A DNA stretch of 63,463 nt from Phycisphaerales bacterium. Its GTDB lineage: Bacteria; Planctomycetota; Phycisphaerae; Phycisphaerales; UBA1924. Each line of letters opens with the position of its first letter. The first letter of the stretch is position 1. Of the stretch, positions 5,772 through 14,984 are shown piece by piece. The DNA lies in contig JAIEOW010000043.1 of NCBI GenBank assembly GCA_019750095.1, forward strand, positions 1 to 63,463. The letters run 5' to 3'. The notes under the pieces are model-generated. The model ran no database searches. It was not told where the DNA came from and saw only the letters and a list, made by a program, of their open reading frames with translations. The position numbers were made by a program, and so were the translations under genes.

Positions 5772-8606
5772 CTATCGATCCAACGCGCCGGCCTTCGGGT
5801 CGCCGATCAATCGCACCCGCCCGCTGCTCGCTCCGTGCTCATCGAAGATCACCAGATCATTGTGATCAACCTTCAGCATCGAGCGCGGCACGACCATGCG
5901 GGGCTGGCCCGGCACCTTCTTGATGCTCCCGCCAGGGGCCGCGCTTGTGCCGACCCAGTAGCGACCGAGGTGCTTGCCGTTGATATAGACCTGACCCTTG
6001 CTGAGCCCGGCCAGATCGAGCAGGATCGAATGATCGCCCTCACCGGCGTTGAACTCGCACTTCCACCAGCAGGGCTCGCCCGCAGTGTGCTTGTGGCCCT
6101 TGCCAAACGCAGACGCTGGCGGCAGCTCCCACTTGGCAAAGCCCCATTCGGCCTTGGTCGATGGCGCATCGACCACGTCGTAGAAGTGCACGAGCTTGGC
6201 GAGCGCACCCGCCGCGGCCTCGGTGCCGGAAACAAGCGTGATCTGCACTTCGTTGTTGCCCTTGAGCAGCACCTCGGGCTGGAGCACGATCGGCTTCACG
6301 CCGCCTTGCTGGAAGAAGTGCACCGGCTTGCCATTGAGCAGCAGCAGCCCGCCCTCGCGCTCAAGCGTGCCCGGCTCCAGCTCGCTCTCAAACGGCCCGA
6401 TGTCGATCAGCACCGGATTCTTGGATCGGTGCGGCAGCGTCCACGTGAGACGGACCGCGTCGGACCGATCATCGCGATGCATGCGCCAGAGCGGCGCGCG
6501 GAAGCTCAGCAGGTCCAGCGGATCCGCTGGACCGAGCTTGGGCTTGGAGAGCTTGATGGGCTCCACCTCAAGGATGTGGCCATAGACACCGGTGAGCTCG
6601 CCGAGGTCTGAACCGGAAGACACGCGTCCGGCGTTCTCGGCAAGAATCACAAGGGTGTGGGCCCCCTTCTTGATCTGCACAGGAAGCACGCTCGATGCGC
6701 CTGGGCCGACGCCCGCGAGCCCGACCGGCTCTCCGTCGAGCGTCAGATGCAGGCGGTGCCCCGCCTGTGGGAACATGAGCTTGACCTTGCCCGCGCTGCG
6801 CCCGGTGAACTTCAGCCGATACCAGCCGTAGCCATAGGGCGCTCCCAGCGCGACCAGATCGTGCGGCTTGCTGGTATTGATCCCCGCGAATCGCGGGCTC
6901 GTGCCGAGCGCATAGTCGGAGCAAGAAGCGAAGTTCCATTCGCCCATGCTCACTCGCGTGGATCGCTTGGTCTGGGGATAGGGCACGGTCTTGTGTGCCG
7001 TGACCTTGCCCTCGGGATCGATGTGCGAATAGCCGCGGGCATCGTCGTCGACGATGGGCTGACCGGCGCGATCCAGCCCCTGCACGCCAATGAACACGCC
7101 ATGATCGTCGAAGTGGATCTGATCGACCTGCGACTGGCTAGCGATGATGACGGTGATCCCCTCGTGCTCCTGGATGAACGGCGCCTTGCCGTCACCATCC
7201 GGGATCGTGCACTCCAGCGGCGAACCGTTGATCGAGAGCATCGCCCGCGTGCCCGCCGGGCCGAAACAGATCAGCACCTTGCCGACCAGGGCCATCGCAC
7301 AGATGTTGCAATAGTCCAGATTCGCTCGCCCGCTCAACCGCGTGTCCAGCAGGCACCACACGACCGACTGATCGCCGAGGTCCACCGGCAGCGTCGAGCC
7401 GTCGGGAAGCAGAAGCGACATCGGCTCACGGCTATTGCGTCCGCGCTCATCGCCGAAGACAAACACCACCCCGCCCTGGCTCCCCACCGCCGAGATCACC
7501 GCGACGCGCGACGGAGCATCGGCATCCGGAGCAGGGCTCTCGGGTGTGAGCGCCACCGGCTGCCGCGCCGGATCAAGATGGCTGAGCACGCGGCTGAATC
7601 GCGACGCGAACGTGCAGATCCGCCGCACTGCCGGATACATCGGCGTGCACTCGCCGATTTCCGATACAGGTGCCCCGGCATCCGCCGACGCGCACAGGAA
7701 CCCGGCGTTGCCAAAGCTCGTATCACGACCCGCGGCGAACCCGAAGTTCGTCCCGCCCACAAACGGATCGATGTTGAACTGACCGCCCGCCGCCAGAACC
7801 TCGGCAAGCCGACGCACCACCGCGCCCGGCTCGCGCGGCTTGGGCGCGGGCAGGCCATGAACGGCCTTCTGACCCAGCTTGAAATCCATCACGATCCGCG
7901 GCTGCGCCGGACGGATCGTCCCAAGCTGCCGAAGATGACCCAGCAGCATGTCATACCCCGCCCACCCATCGATCTCGCCCTCGACGCTTTGCCACAGGTC
8001 GTTCGCGTTGATGATCGGAACGGTGAACCCCGCCTCGCGCCAGTAGCGATCCAGCTCAGCGAGATACGTCTCGGCGAGGTGATCGTCGCCGCAGGTGAAC
8101 CCCGACTCGTTCTGGAGCAGCACGATGGGACCGGAGAGCGTCGTCGCCGGTGTGCCCTTGGGTGTCGGCGCGTTGACCTGAAGATCACGCAACTGGCCAG
8201 CGAGGGCGGTGATGAACCGCGAACAGGCCTCAAGGAACGGCTGGTTCGCCGTGCGGAGCTTCAGGTTCTCCACCGTCAGCAGCCACGGAGGCAGACCGCC
8301 AAAGTCGTTCCCCCCGTCAACAAACGGCCCGCCGCGAATGATGCAATACAGCCCCGCCTGATGGACGAGCTTCACAAACTCGCGAATATCGTTGTCGCCC
8401 TGAAAATCGAACTGGCCCTGCCGCGGCTCGTGCCGCGACCAGACAATCGTGGTTTCCACGCAGTTCAATCCCGCCTGCTTGGCGGCATGGATGGTGTCGC
8501 CCCACCGCGCACGGGGAATCCGCGCGTACGGGACCGATCCCGAGACCAGCCAAATGCGCCGGCCATCCAGAAGAAAAGACTGCCCGTCGTAGGTCATTGA
8601 AGCCAT
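5772..8606 (-). CDS. Divergent GH35 (beta-galactosidase-like) protein
   Basis: The 944-residue protein has an N-terminal TIM barrel of the GH35 family (SGSVPYARIPRARW, GLNCVETTIVW, NDFGGLPPWLL, GGTNFGF) followed by C-terminal beta-sandwich modules. Canonical GH35 enzymes cleave terminal beta-galactose with two Glu residues. Here the acid/base region is LLQNESGF (Glu167 kept, surroundings changed) and the nucleophile region reads IVMDFKLG, with Asp241 where Glu is expected. The GPY-x-C-A-E-W motif is also altered to GGPFVDGGN. Catalysis is therefore doubtful or different. No signal peptide is evident. The ATG at 8606 was chosen from domain onset; 8597 is possible. Confidence 0.75.
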   Translation of the reverse strand: MASMTYDGQSFLLDGRRIWLVSGSVPYARIPRARWGDTIHAAKQAGLNCVETTIVWSRHEPRQGQFDFQGDNDIREFVKLVHQAGLYCIIRGGPFVDGGNDFGGLPPWLLTVENLKLRTANQPFLEACSRFITALAGQLRDLQVNAPTPKGTPATTLSGPIVLLQNESGFTCGDDHLAETYLAELDRYWREAGFTVPIINANDLWQSVEGEIDGWAGYDMLLGHLRQLGTIRPAQPRIVMDFKLGQKAVHGLPAPKPREPGAVVRRLAEVLAAGGQFNIDPFVGGTNFGFAAGRDTSFGNAGFLCASADAGAPVSEIGECTPMYPAVRRICTFASRFSRVLSHLDPARQPVALTPESPAPDADAPSRVAVISAVGSQGGVVFVFGDERGRNSREPMSLLLPDGSTLPVDLGDQSVVWCLLDTRLSGRANLDYCNICAMALVGKVLICFGPAGTRAMLSINGSPLECTIPDGDGKAPFIQEHEGITVIIASQSQVDQIHFDDHGVFIGVQGLDRAGQPIVDDDARGYSHIDPEGKVTAHKTVPYPQTKRSTRVSMGEWNFASCSDYALGTSPRFAGINTSKPHDLVALGAPYGYGWYRLKFTGRSAGKVKLMFPQAGHRLHLTLDGEPVGLAGVGPGASSVLPVQIKKGAHTLVILAENAGRVSSGSDLGELTGVYGHILEVEPIKLSKPKLGPADPLDLLSFRAPLWRMHRDDRSDAVRLTWTLPHRSKNPVLIDIGPFESELEPGTLEREGGLLLLNGKPVHFFQQGGVKPIVLQPEVLLKGNNEVQITLVSGTEAAAGALAKLVHFYDVVDAPSTKAEWGFAKWELPPASAFGKGHKHTAGEPCWWKCEFNAGEGDHSILLDLAGLSKGQVYINGKHLGRYWVGTSAAPGGSIKKVPGQPRMVVPRSMLKVDHNDLVIFDEHGASSGRVRLIGDPKAGALDR

Positions 8607-8786
8607 GAAGCGATCGGGCTCCTCTAAACAGGGGGTCATGGCCCCCAAAATGGCGTCCAGCCCGTGAATCCATCCCAAATGCCATACGAACAAATCGGCA
8701 GAACGCTCACCCCAAACCGCGTCGGGCAATGTGGCCAACAATAGGTTGCCTTTACACAGTTCGCAACGCTCTGCGGTGATCTGCGG

Positions 8787-8812
8787 TAAACTCGACCCGA
8801 TCTTGCCCGGAG
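8787..8812 (+). promoter_or_regulatory. -10 hexamer and ribosome-binding site of the TolC-like gene
   Basis: TAAACT at 8787-8792 is -10-like, and GGAG at 8809-8812 sits 8 nt before the TTG at 8821. Together they support a leadered mRNA and the TTG start. The remaining 8607-8786, between the divergent GH35 and TolC-like genes, shows no other gene. Confidence 0.4.
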
Positions 8813-8820
8813 TCATCAGG

Positions 8821-10659
8821 TTGCGGACCCGTTCAAAAACCAATCGATCGTCCCCAACCCGTTCCGCCGGGACTTGGATGCTCGCCGCGCTGGCCGGGGT
8901 CGCCGCTCTTTCCGGCGGGTGTGCCCCCGACTTCCGCGCCATTGACGCCAAGACGGATCAGGTTCTCAGAGAGCGGGTCGACCGTCTGGGTGGCGGAGCC
9001 ATCGCCCCAGACCCGAAGTGGAGCTCCCGGATCGATCGCCCGACCGGAGCGCTCACCGACAAGGCCCCGCCGTCTTCCAATCCCGATGGAAATCAGCTCT
9101 CGTTCACCGTGGCTGAAGAGAAGCGGGACGTGGCGGCTCGCCTCGCCGCGTATCAGGCGGCGGAAGAAGACCCGACCGCCAGACGCATGGATCTTTCCGG
9201 CGTTCTTCGCCAAGCCCAAAGCGGTGCTCGCGAATATCTCTCGGCCGAAGAGCAGTACATCCTCGCGGGCATTCGGCTTCTGATCGAACGCCACCGTTTC
9301 GATGTCCGGCTCTTTCACTCCGCGAGCACGACCCTTTCCCAGAACACAACCGACGGCTCGCGCGAGCTCGCACGCAATGTCGTCAACGAACTTGCCGCCC
9401 GAAAGCAGCTTCCCTTCGGCGGCGAGGTCGCCGCCCGGTGGATCTGGGACGCCACCGACAACCTCCGGAACGCGGCCAGCGGCGGATACACGCAGGCCTC
9501 GCGGCTGGTCCTGGAAGGAAACGTCCCCCTGCTCCGCGGCTTCGGCGATGTTGCCCAGGAATCGCTGATTCAGTCCGAGCGTGACCTGGTCTACGCCGCA
9601 CGAGAGTTTGAGGACTTTCGGCGCACCTTTGTCGTCTCGATCGCCCGCGACTACTTCGGCCTGCTGCAACAGCAGGACGCGATCGCCAGCCAGAAGCGCC
9701 AGCTCGAGAACTTTCTCAATCTGGAGAATCGCCAGCGCGAGTGGTACCAGGCCGGGCGGCTGCCTGAGTTTGAAGTCAATCTTGCCACCAACAACGTGCT
9801 CAACGCGCGGGCATCGCTCGCCAACCAGCTTGAGACCTACATCCTCGCACTGGATCGCTTCAAAGTCCGTCTCGGCATCCCCGTCCGGCAGCCGCTGGTG
9901 ATCATCGTCGGCGAGTTGAACTTGCCCGAGCCGGAAACCACGCTGGACCGCACCACCGATCTCGCCCTGGAATATCGGCTGGATCTGCAGAACCAGCGCG
10001 ATCGTTTGGACGATTCCAAGCGTGCCGTGCTGAACGCTCAGAACGCGCTGTTGCCCGACCTGAACGTGACGGGAAACGTCACGTTTCCCACCAAGGGCTC
10101 GGCCCGCGAAGGCGGGGCGGTGTATGAGTTTGACGACATCCGCATGGCCGCGGGCATTCGCCTGGATATTCCGCTGGATCGCCAGGTCGAAAAGCTGCAG
10201 GTGCGCCAGTCGATGATCGCCCTGAGCCGATCGCAGCGCGAGTACGACCGATTTCGCGATGAGCTGATCCTGGATGTGCGTGCCCGGACGCGCGAGATCG
10301 AGCGTGCTCGGCTGAACCTCTTGCTCGCCGAGGAACGCGTCAAGATCAACCTCCGCCGAAAAGAAGAGCAAGACCTCAAGCCCGACGAGATCGACACGCA
10401 GAAACAGGTCGACACGGCAAACGATCTCCGCGATGCCGAAACCGCCCGCGACCGTGCCAAGGCCGATCTGCGCAACGCCGTGCTGGACTATCTGCTGGCC
10501 TCCGGCCAACTCCGCGTGACGCGTGAGGGCGAGATCCAACTCCTGCCTGGCATGGGGCCGGGTCGTGATCCGGCGGATCAGCAATCACCCTCACCCAGCC
10601 CCGCCGAACCCGCCGCTCCGGCCGAGCCCAACGCGCCACCCGCGCCCCCAGCTCCATGA
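8821..10659 (+). CDS. TolC-family outer-membrane efflux lipoprotein
   Basis: The 612-residue protein starts at a TTG with GGAG 8 nt upstream. The start gives a basic n-region, a hydrophobic stretch (MLAALAGVAA) and a lipobox LSGGC, indicating export and lipidation. The body has the two TolC-type repeats of long coiled-coil helices (QRDRLDDSKRAVLNAQNALL and the segment around REIERARLNLLLAEERV). The Pro/Ala-rich C-terminus is disordered. Such proteins form the outer-membrane channel of efflux or type I secretion systems. No inner-membrane pump or adaptor is encoded nearby, so the partner is unknown. Confidence 0.85.
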   Translation: MRTRSKTNRSSPTRSAGTWMLAALAGVAALSGGCAPDFRAIDAKTDQVLRERVDRLGGGAIAPDPKWSSRIDRPTGALTDKAPPSSNPDGNQLSFTVAEEKRDVAARLAAYQAAEEDPTARRMDLSGVLRQAQSGAREYLSAEEQYILAGIRLLIERHRFDVRLFHSASTTLSQNTTDGSRELARNVVNELAARKQLPFGGEVAARWIWDATDNLRNAASGGYTQASRLVLEGNVPLLRGFGDVAQESLIQSERDLVYAAREFEDFRRTFVVSIARDYFGLLQQQDAIASQKRQLENFLNLENRQREWYQAGRLPEFEVNLATNNVLNARASLANQLETYILALDRFKVRLGIPVRQPLVIIVGELNLPEPETTLDRTTDLALEYRLDLQNQRDRLDDSKRAVLNAQNALLPDLNVTGNVTFPTKGSAREGGAVYEFDDIRMAAGIRLDIPLDRQVEKLQVRQSMIALSRSQREYDRFRDELILDVRARTREIERARLNLLLAEERVKINLRRKEEQDLKPDEIDTQKQVDTANDLRDAETARDRAKADLRNAVLDYLLASGQLRVTREGEIQLLPGMGPGRDPADQQSPSPSPAEPAAPAEPNAPPAPPAP

Positions 10660-10660
10660 A

Positions 10661-11569
10661 TCAGCGGCCCAGACTCGGGAAGACCACCAGCACGAGCACG
10701 TCATAAATCGCGTGGGTCATCACGACCACGCCGAAGCCGCGCATCACATACACCGTGCCGAAGTACACGCCCGCGAGCAGCGTGAACACAAAATACGCCC
10801 ACTCCGCAGGCAGCGAAGGCGTGTGATACACCGCAAACGCGCACGCCGAGAGGAAAATCCCGACGGCGTATCCCCATCGGTGTGACAACCCGATGATGTC
10901 CACCAGGATGAAGTGCAAAAGCGCGAGCGCGACGAGGCGGAAGAGCATCTCCTCATACAGCCCCGCGCCAACCGACATCGTGGCCCGGGCCATCAGCGGG
11001 AGTCTGGTGATCGACGTGGTGCTGTCACCGGCGGCAAGCCCGACCATCGCTCCGGCGTGGGCCACGGTCGCCGCGAGCACGAGCAGCGGGAGCGTCCACG
11101 CGAAGGACTCGATAAACATGCCCGCGAGCGTCTCGCCATCGATCCGCCAGCGATCCCTCGCCAGAATGTGCCAGACGATCAGCACCGTGATGAGCGCGAT
11201 CCCCGGGAGCGCGGCCCCCGCGAGCCCGAAGACCTGAAAGAAATCGTCGAACAGCCGATACGCCCGCACGGATTGCATCACGCCGGACTGCATGTCCGAC
11301 AGATACAGCACCGAGCCGATCTCGTAGGCGATCAACAGCGGCATCAAGAACACCAGCACGTGCAGCGGACGCATCGATCGCGACCAGTACGTGTCGCCCG
11401 CTCCCCCGCCACCCAATGCTCCGCCCCCCCCACCACCGCCGCCCGAGCCAGAGCCGCCACTCCGCTTGCCGCGCCCGGAACCAAAGCCAAAGAGTCCGCG
11501 CGCAGGCGACGACCGCGGCCCGCCCGGGCGTGCACCCTCTCCGGTTCTGCGTCGGGACTTCGATAACAC
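10661..11569 (-). CDS. CPBP/CAAX-type intramembrane metalloprotease
   Basis: A 302-residue polytopic membrane protein. The glutamate-type active site is visible as YEEMLFRLV, with His residues in FAVYHTPS and VVVMTHAIYD, as in the CPBP (Rce1-like) family. The N-terminal 65 residues are basic and Gly-rich (a run of eight Gly) and precede the first membrane segment. The GTG at 11569 is preferred because TACGCT (11576-11581) ends 6 nt upstream; the longer reading frame runs into an inverted-repeat element. It converges on the TolC-like gene with a 1-nt gap. Substrate unknown. Confidence 0.8.
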   Translation of the reverse strand: MLSKSRRRTGEGARPGGPRSSPARGLFGFGSGRGKRSGGSGSGGGGGGGGALGGGGAGDTYWSRSMRPLHVLVFLMPLLIAYEIGSVLYLSDMQSGVMQSVRAYRLFDDFFQVFGLAGAALPGIALITVLIVWHILARDRWRIDGETLAGMFIESFAWTLPLLVLAATVAHAGAMVGLAAGDSTTSITRLPLMARATMSVGAGLYEEMLFRLVALALLHFILVDIIGLSHRWGYAVGIFLSACAFAVYHTPSLPAEWAYFVFTLLAGVYFGTVYVMRGFGVVVMTHAIYDVLVLVVFPSLGR

Positions 11570-11599
11570 GGGGCGAGCGTATCCGATCGCGCACGACCT

Positions 11600-12015
11600 G
11601 GCGCGCTCACCCTCACCCGTATGCACATGTCCATGGCAGTCAGCAACCACCTTGCTTTCTTTCGCACGGAGTGCGAACGAAGGTTGCCGGTGGCGCGGCG
11701 AGCGAAGCGAGCAAGCCACCGGATGATTGCGCACGATCAACGAATGCCTTGTTGCCTCTCCGCCCGTCTGAGGGCGGACGAGCATTGTGTTGACTCGGCA
11801 ATCGGATCGTTCGCCCTCAGCCGGGCGACACAAACGTGGCACTACAAGGGGCGATGGGCCTGTTCCGGTGGCTGGCTCGCGTTGCTCGCTGCGCCACCGG
11901 CAAGGATCGTGCGCACTCCGTGCGAAACACCGCAACGGTTCCGATCAGTCACGCCGATCGAACGTCCTCCCGGCTTCCAGTGCACAACACAAGTTGCGTA
12001 GGAGGGTGAGCGCGC
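11600..12015. repeat. 416-bp inverted-repeat element (MITE-like)
   Basis: The otherwise gene-free 11570-12029 holds this element. Its ends are a perfect 14-bp inverted repeat: GCGCGCTCACCCTC at 11600-11613 and GAGGGTGAGCGCGC at 12002-12015. Inside, arm 11668-11725 and arm 11868-11925 are inverted and roughly 85% alike by eye (CACGGAGTGCG, TTGCCGGTGGCGC, AAGCCACCGG). Each arm also contains its own short palindrome (CCGGTGG with CCACCGG). No transposase is encoded. It could be a non-autonomous mobile element or a large REP-type structure. Confidence 0.65.
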
Positions 12016-12029
12016 TCGCCGGGTAGGCA

Positions 12030-14936
12030 TCATCTTCCCGTCGATGGCTCGGCTGAGGCATCAGTCGATGGCTGCGCGGCCTTCATCCGGCTGAGCGCCT
12101 CCAGCCGTCGCGTGTGGATGTCCCGATCCGGCTCGATCTTGGTCAGGGCCACGATGTGCCGCTCGGCACTCACGAAATCCTTGCGCTGCAGGGCGATGGT
12201 CGCCGCCAGCTCGCGCGGGCGTGGATCAAAGGGTGAGAGCTGCGTCGCCCGCTCGGCCTTGATCTTGGCCTTGTCCATTTCCCCGATCGCCGCGTGACGG
12301 CGGGCGAGTTCCATCGACAAGGTCGGCGACTTCTGCTCGCGCGAGTCGAGGAACTCCAGATGCGGGATCGCCGCCGCCGCTTGGGCGACAAGCTGCGATG
12401 GATCGGCGTCCGCCGCTTCCAGATACATCCGCGCCAGCAGGCGATGCGGCTTTGGATCAACAGACCGGGCTCGGGCATACCGCTCGATCAGCGGCACCAG
12501 TTCGGCGGTCGCCTTGCCGCCCGCCGACTTCACCGCGTCGTCGACCGCCAGTTCCAGCACGTCCGGATGCGTCGGATGACCCTCGAGCAGTGTCTTCACC
12601 AGTTCCGGTGTCGCTTCGACCAGCTCGACCTCGGCGTCGCTCTCTTCTTCTTTTCCGGCGGCGATGCGCTCCAGCGAAGCTCGCACCTCGGGCTCAAGAT
12701 CGGGCTTGATCAGCGTCTGCTTGGCGAGCAACGCCCGCAGCGTCGGCTCACCCTCGGGCGGGAGCATGCCCCACTCGATGACCTGGTTCCGCGCCCACTT
12801 CTTGAAGTCTTCAAAGAACTGCGTCCGCCCGATGCCGAGCACGGAGGAGAACGCTTCTTCTTCGCGGACGCCCGCGGCGTATTTGTCCATCAAGTCCAGC
12901 GGGGCGCGCTCGCCGAAACGGGCGCAGATGTACTCATACATCCAGTGCCCCTGCGCATACGCCTGAGACCGATCACTCGGGCGGCGCGGGCGCACAAAGG
13001 CGATGTTGATGTCGGTGAAGTCAAACAGCTTGTCGGCAACCAGCACGTTCGTCAGCAGCTGCACCGTCGAAAAATCGCGCGGTGCGTTCTCGAGGAAGAC
13101 CGCCGAGGCCTCGGTGAACCAGTGCGGGATGCGATTGCTCGTGCGGCTGAGCGTCACGGTGTGCACGTATTCATGGCGCAGCACACGCACCCAGTCGTAC
13201 GAACCCTGGTGCTTCGGGCCTTCTCGCGGCGATTCCATCGCGATCACCGGGCCGGTCGAGGCGGCGATGGTGTGGATCGCCGGCATCCCCGCGATCCGCA
13301 CGCCAAACCACTGGTGATCGGGCATCAGGTCGATGATCGTCTTTTGCGCGGGCACGTGATCGATGCCGCCGCGTACGCCCGACTCGGGCTTGCCAGTCAC
13401 CGCGGCGTGATTCGCCTCCAGCGGACCGGCCATTTCGCAGGCCAGCAGCTCATCGCCGGCGGTGCCGTCGGGCCGTTTGCCCGGCTTGTAGCGGATCACA
13501 TAGTGCGGGGTCTCGACGCGCTCATACGTCTGCAGTTCGCGTGCCAGTCGCAGCGAGTTGTCCGCACGCACGTTGAACGGGTCCAGCGCAAAGCTCTTCT
13601 CAAGCGCGGCCAGCGCGCCCATGTCATCACCGGCCTGCAGCAACATCAGCCCAAGGGTGATGTGCGGCTCGGCGTCCATCGGCTGACGCCGCGCCGCCTC
13701 GACCAGATGCTTCCGCGAACGCTCATACTGCCGAGCTTCCGAGAGCGCACTGCCCACGGCCAGGTGAGCCAGCGGGGATCGTCCATGAGCGCGATCGAAC
13801 TCTTCAAGACACGAGTCTGCAGACGCAAAGTCAAACCCCACCGCCTCGGCGGCACACTTCAGTGCCCGCAGCTCCGGCATGTTCGGATACCGCGCCATCG
13901 CCGGCCCCAGCACTTCGAGCGCGAGTTTGCCCTCAGACTGTCGCAGTTGCGTGCGTGCGATGAGCTTGGCCGCCTGTGGCGAGACCGAGCCGGGCAGATC
14001 TTCGCCAAGGTCATCCGGATCCGTCCCCGTCCAATCCCCCGCGAGCAGGTCCAGTCGGCGGGCGATTTTCTCGGTGGAACCAAAGTTGAATGAGTCCACT
14101 GTGAGTCGCCCAAGCAGCGTCCAGGCGTCGGCCGAAGTCGGGTTCAGCGTGAGCACCTGCTCGAGCGCTTCGGCCGCCTGGCCACGGTTGTCCTTGTCGT
14201 ACAACAGCTCGGCTTCGACGAGAATCACCGGCCATGCCAGCCGATCCAACCGCGTCCGCGCGTCGGCGAGCAGTTGCATCATCGCGGTGTAGTCGGCGGG
14301 GCTGTTGCCCGCCTGGGCCGGCCCGCGCAATCGTGTCCGAATCGCCAGCACGCGCACGCCCTCGGCGATCTCGTCGGCGGTCTTCAGATTGCCCGCGAGC
14401 AGAGCCTCGATCAACGGCTTCGCCGTGTTGGTCGCGTCATCAAATCGCGAGAGATGATCGAGCGCTTCGACGCGCACCCGCACCGCCCGCGGCGTTCGCA
14501 GATCGCCGAGCTCTTTTGTCACTGCTTCAAAGTCGCCCCGGCGCAGCGCGGCCTCTGCACGATCCAACGGATCGGCGTCTGCCGCCACCAGCGATGGATC
14601 GTCATACGCACCACGGATGAGCGCCGCTCGCGCAACCCGGGCGGGAGTGTCCAAGTCTTCCACCGTGTACCGGCCGAACTGAATCCGCTTGTCCTTGCGT
14701 TGGTCCGGCGTCAGAAACGCCGCGTCGAGCAACTGATCCACCGCCTGCGGCGAGGGCGGCATCGGGCTCGGACGTACTGGCCCGGATCGTTCGGCCTGGC
14801 GCGCAGCATTTGGTCCAGGAGGCGGGTCAATGGCCGGCGGGGTCGGCGTAGGCTGTCCAAGGGCCAGCCCGACCGCCGCCAGCAGAGCGGCACCGGCAAA
14901 GAGCGAATCATGTCGGGTCGGGCGGGCGTGCATCAT
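12030..14936 (-). CDS. Exported TPR protein with HExxH metallopeptidase-like motif
   Basis: The 968-residue protein starts with a likely signal peptide (SLFAGAALLAAVGLALGQ). An N-terminal helical repeat array of TPR type spans roughly residues 120-460. A peptidase-MA-like domain then carries HEYVHTVTL near residue 591 and PHWFTEASAVF, the zinc HExxH site and the downstream glutamate helix. A C-terminal helical repeat region follows. It probably acts in the periplasm as a protease or scaffold; no substrate is evident. The LolA-like gene upstream on the same strand may be its operon partner. Confidence 0.7.
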   Translation of the reverse strand: MMHARPTRHDSLFAGAALLAAVGLALGQPTPTPPAIDPPPGPNAARQAERSGPVRPSPMPPSPQAVDQLLDAAFLTPDQRKDKRIQFGRYTVEDLDTPARVARAALIRGAYDDPSLVAADADPLDRAEAALRRGDFEAVTKELGDLRTPRAVRVRVEALDHLSRFDDATNTAKPLIEALLAGNLKTADEIAEGVRVLAIRTRLRGPAQAGNSPADYTAMMQLLADARTRLDRLAWPVILVEAELLYDKDNRGQAAEALEQVLTLNPTSADAWTLLGRLTVDSFNFGSTEKIARRLDLLAGDWTGTDPDDLGEDLPGSVSPQAAKLIARTQLRQSEGKLALEVLGPAMARYPNMPELRALKCAAEAVGFDFASADSCLEEFDRAHGRSPLAHLAVGSALSEARQYERSRKHLVEAARRQPMDAEPHITLGLMLLQAGDDMGALAALEKSFALDPFNVRADNSLRLARELQTYERVETPHYVIRYKPGKRPDGTAGDELLACEMAGPLEANHAAVTGKPESGVRGGIDHVPAQKTIIDLMPDHQWFGVRIAGMPAIHTIAASTGPVIAMESPREGPKHQGSYDWVRVLRHEYVHTVTLSRTSNRIPHWFTEASAVFLENAPRDFSTVQLLTNVLVADKLFDFTDINIAFVRPRRPSDRSQAYAQGHWMYEYICARFGERAPLDLMDKYAAGVREEEAFSSVLGIGRTQFFEDFKKWARNQVIEWGMLPPEGEPTLRALLAKQTLIKPDLEPEVRASLERIAAGKEEESDAEVELVEATPELVKTLLEGHPTHPDVLELAVDDAVKSAGGKATAELVPLIERYARARSVDPKPHRLLARMYLEAADADPSQLVAQAAAAIPHLEFLDSREQKSPTLSMELARRHAAIGEMDKAKIKAERATQLSPFDPRPRELAATIALQRKDFVSAERHIVALTKIEPDRDIHTRRLEALSRMKAAQPSTDASAEPSTGR

Positions 14937-14984
14937 TGTGAATAGATCGACCCACGGGCCCGGGTGGTTCGCAAAACCAAGCGA

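Noticed and set aside
11570..11935. N-terminal extension of the CAAX-type protease to 424 residues
   Set aside because: It is translated from the inverted-repeat element and has no protein-like pattern; the GTG at 11569 has a good upstream hexamer.
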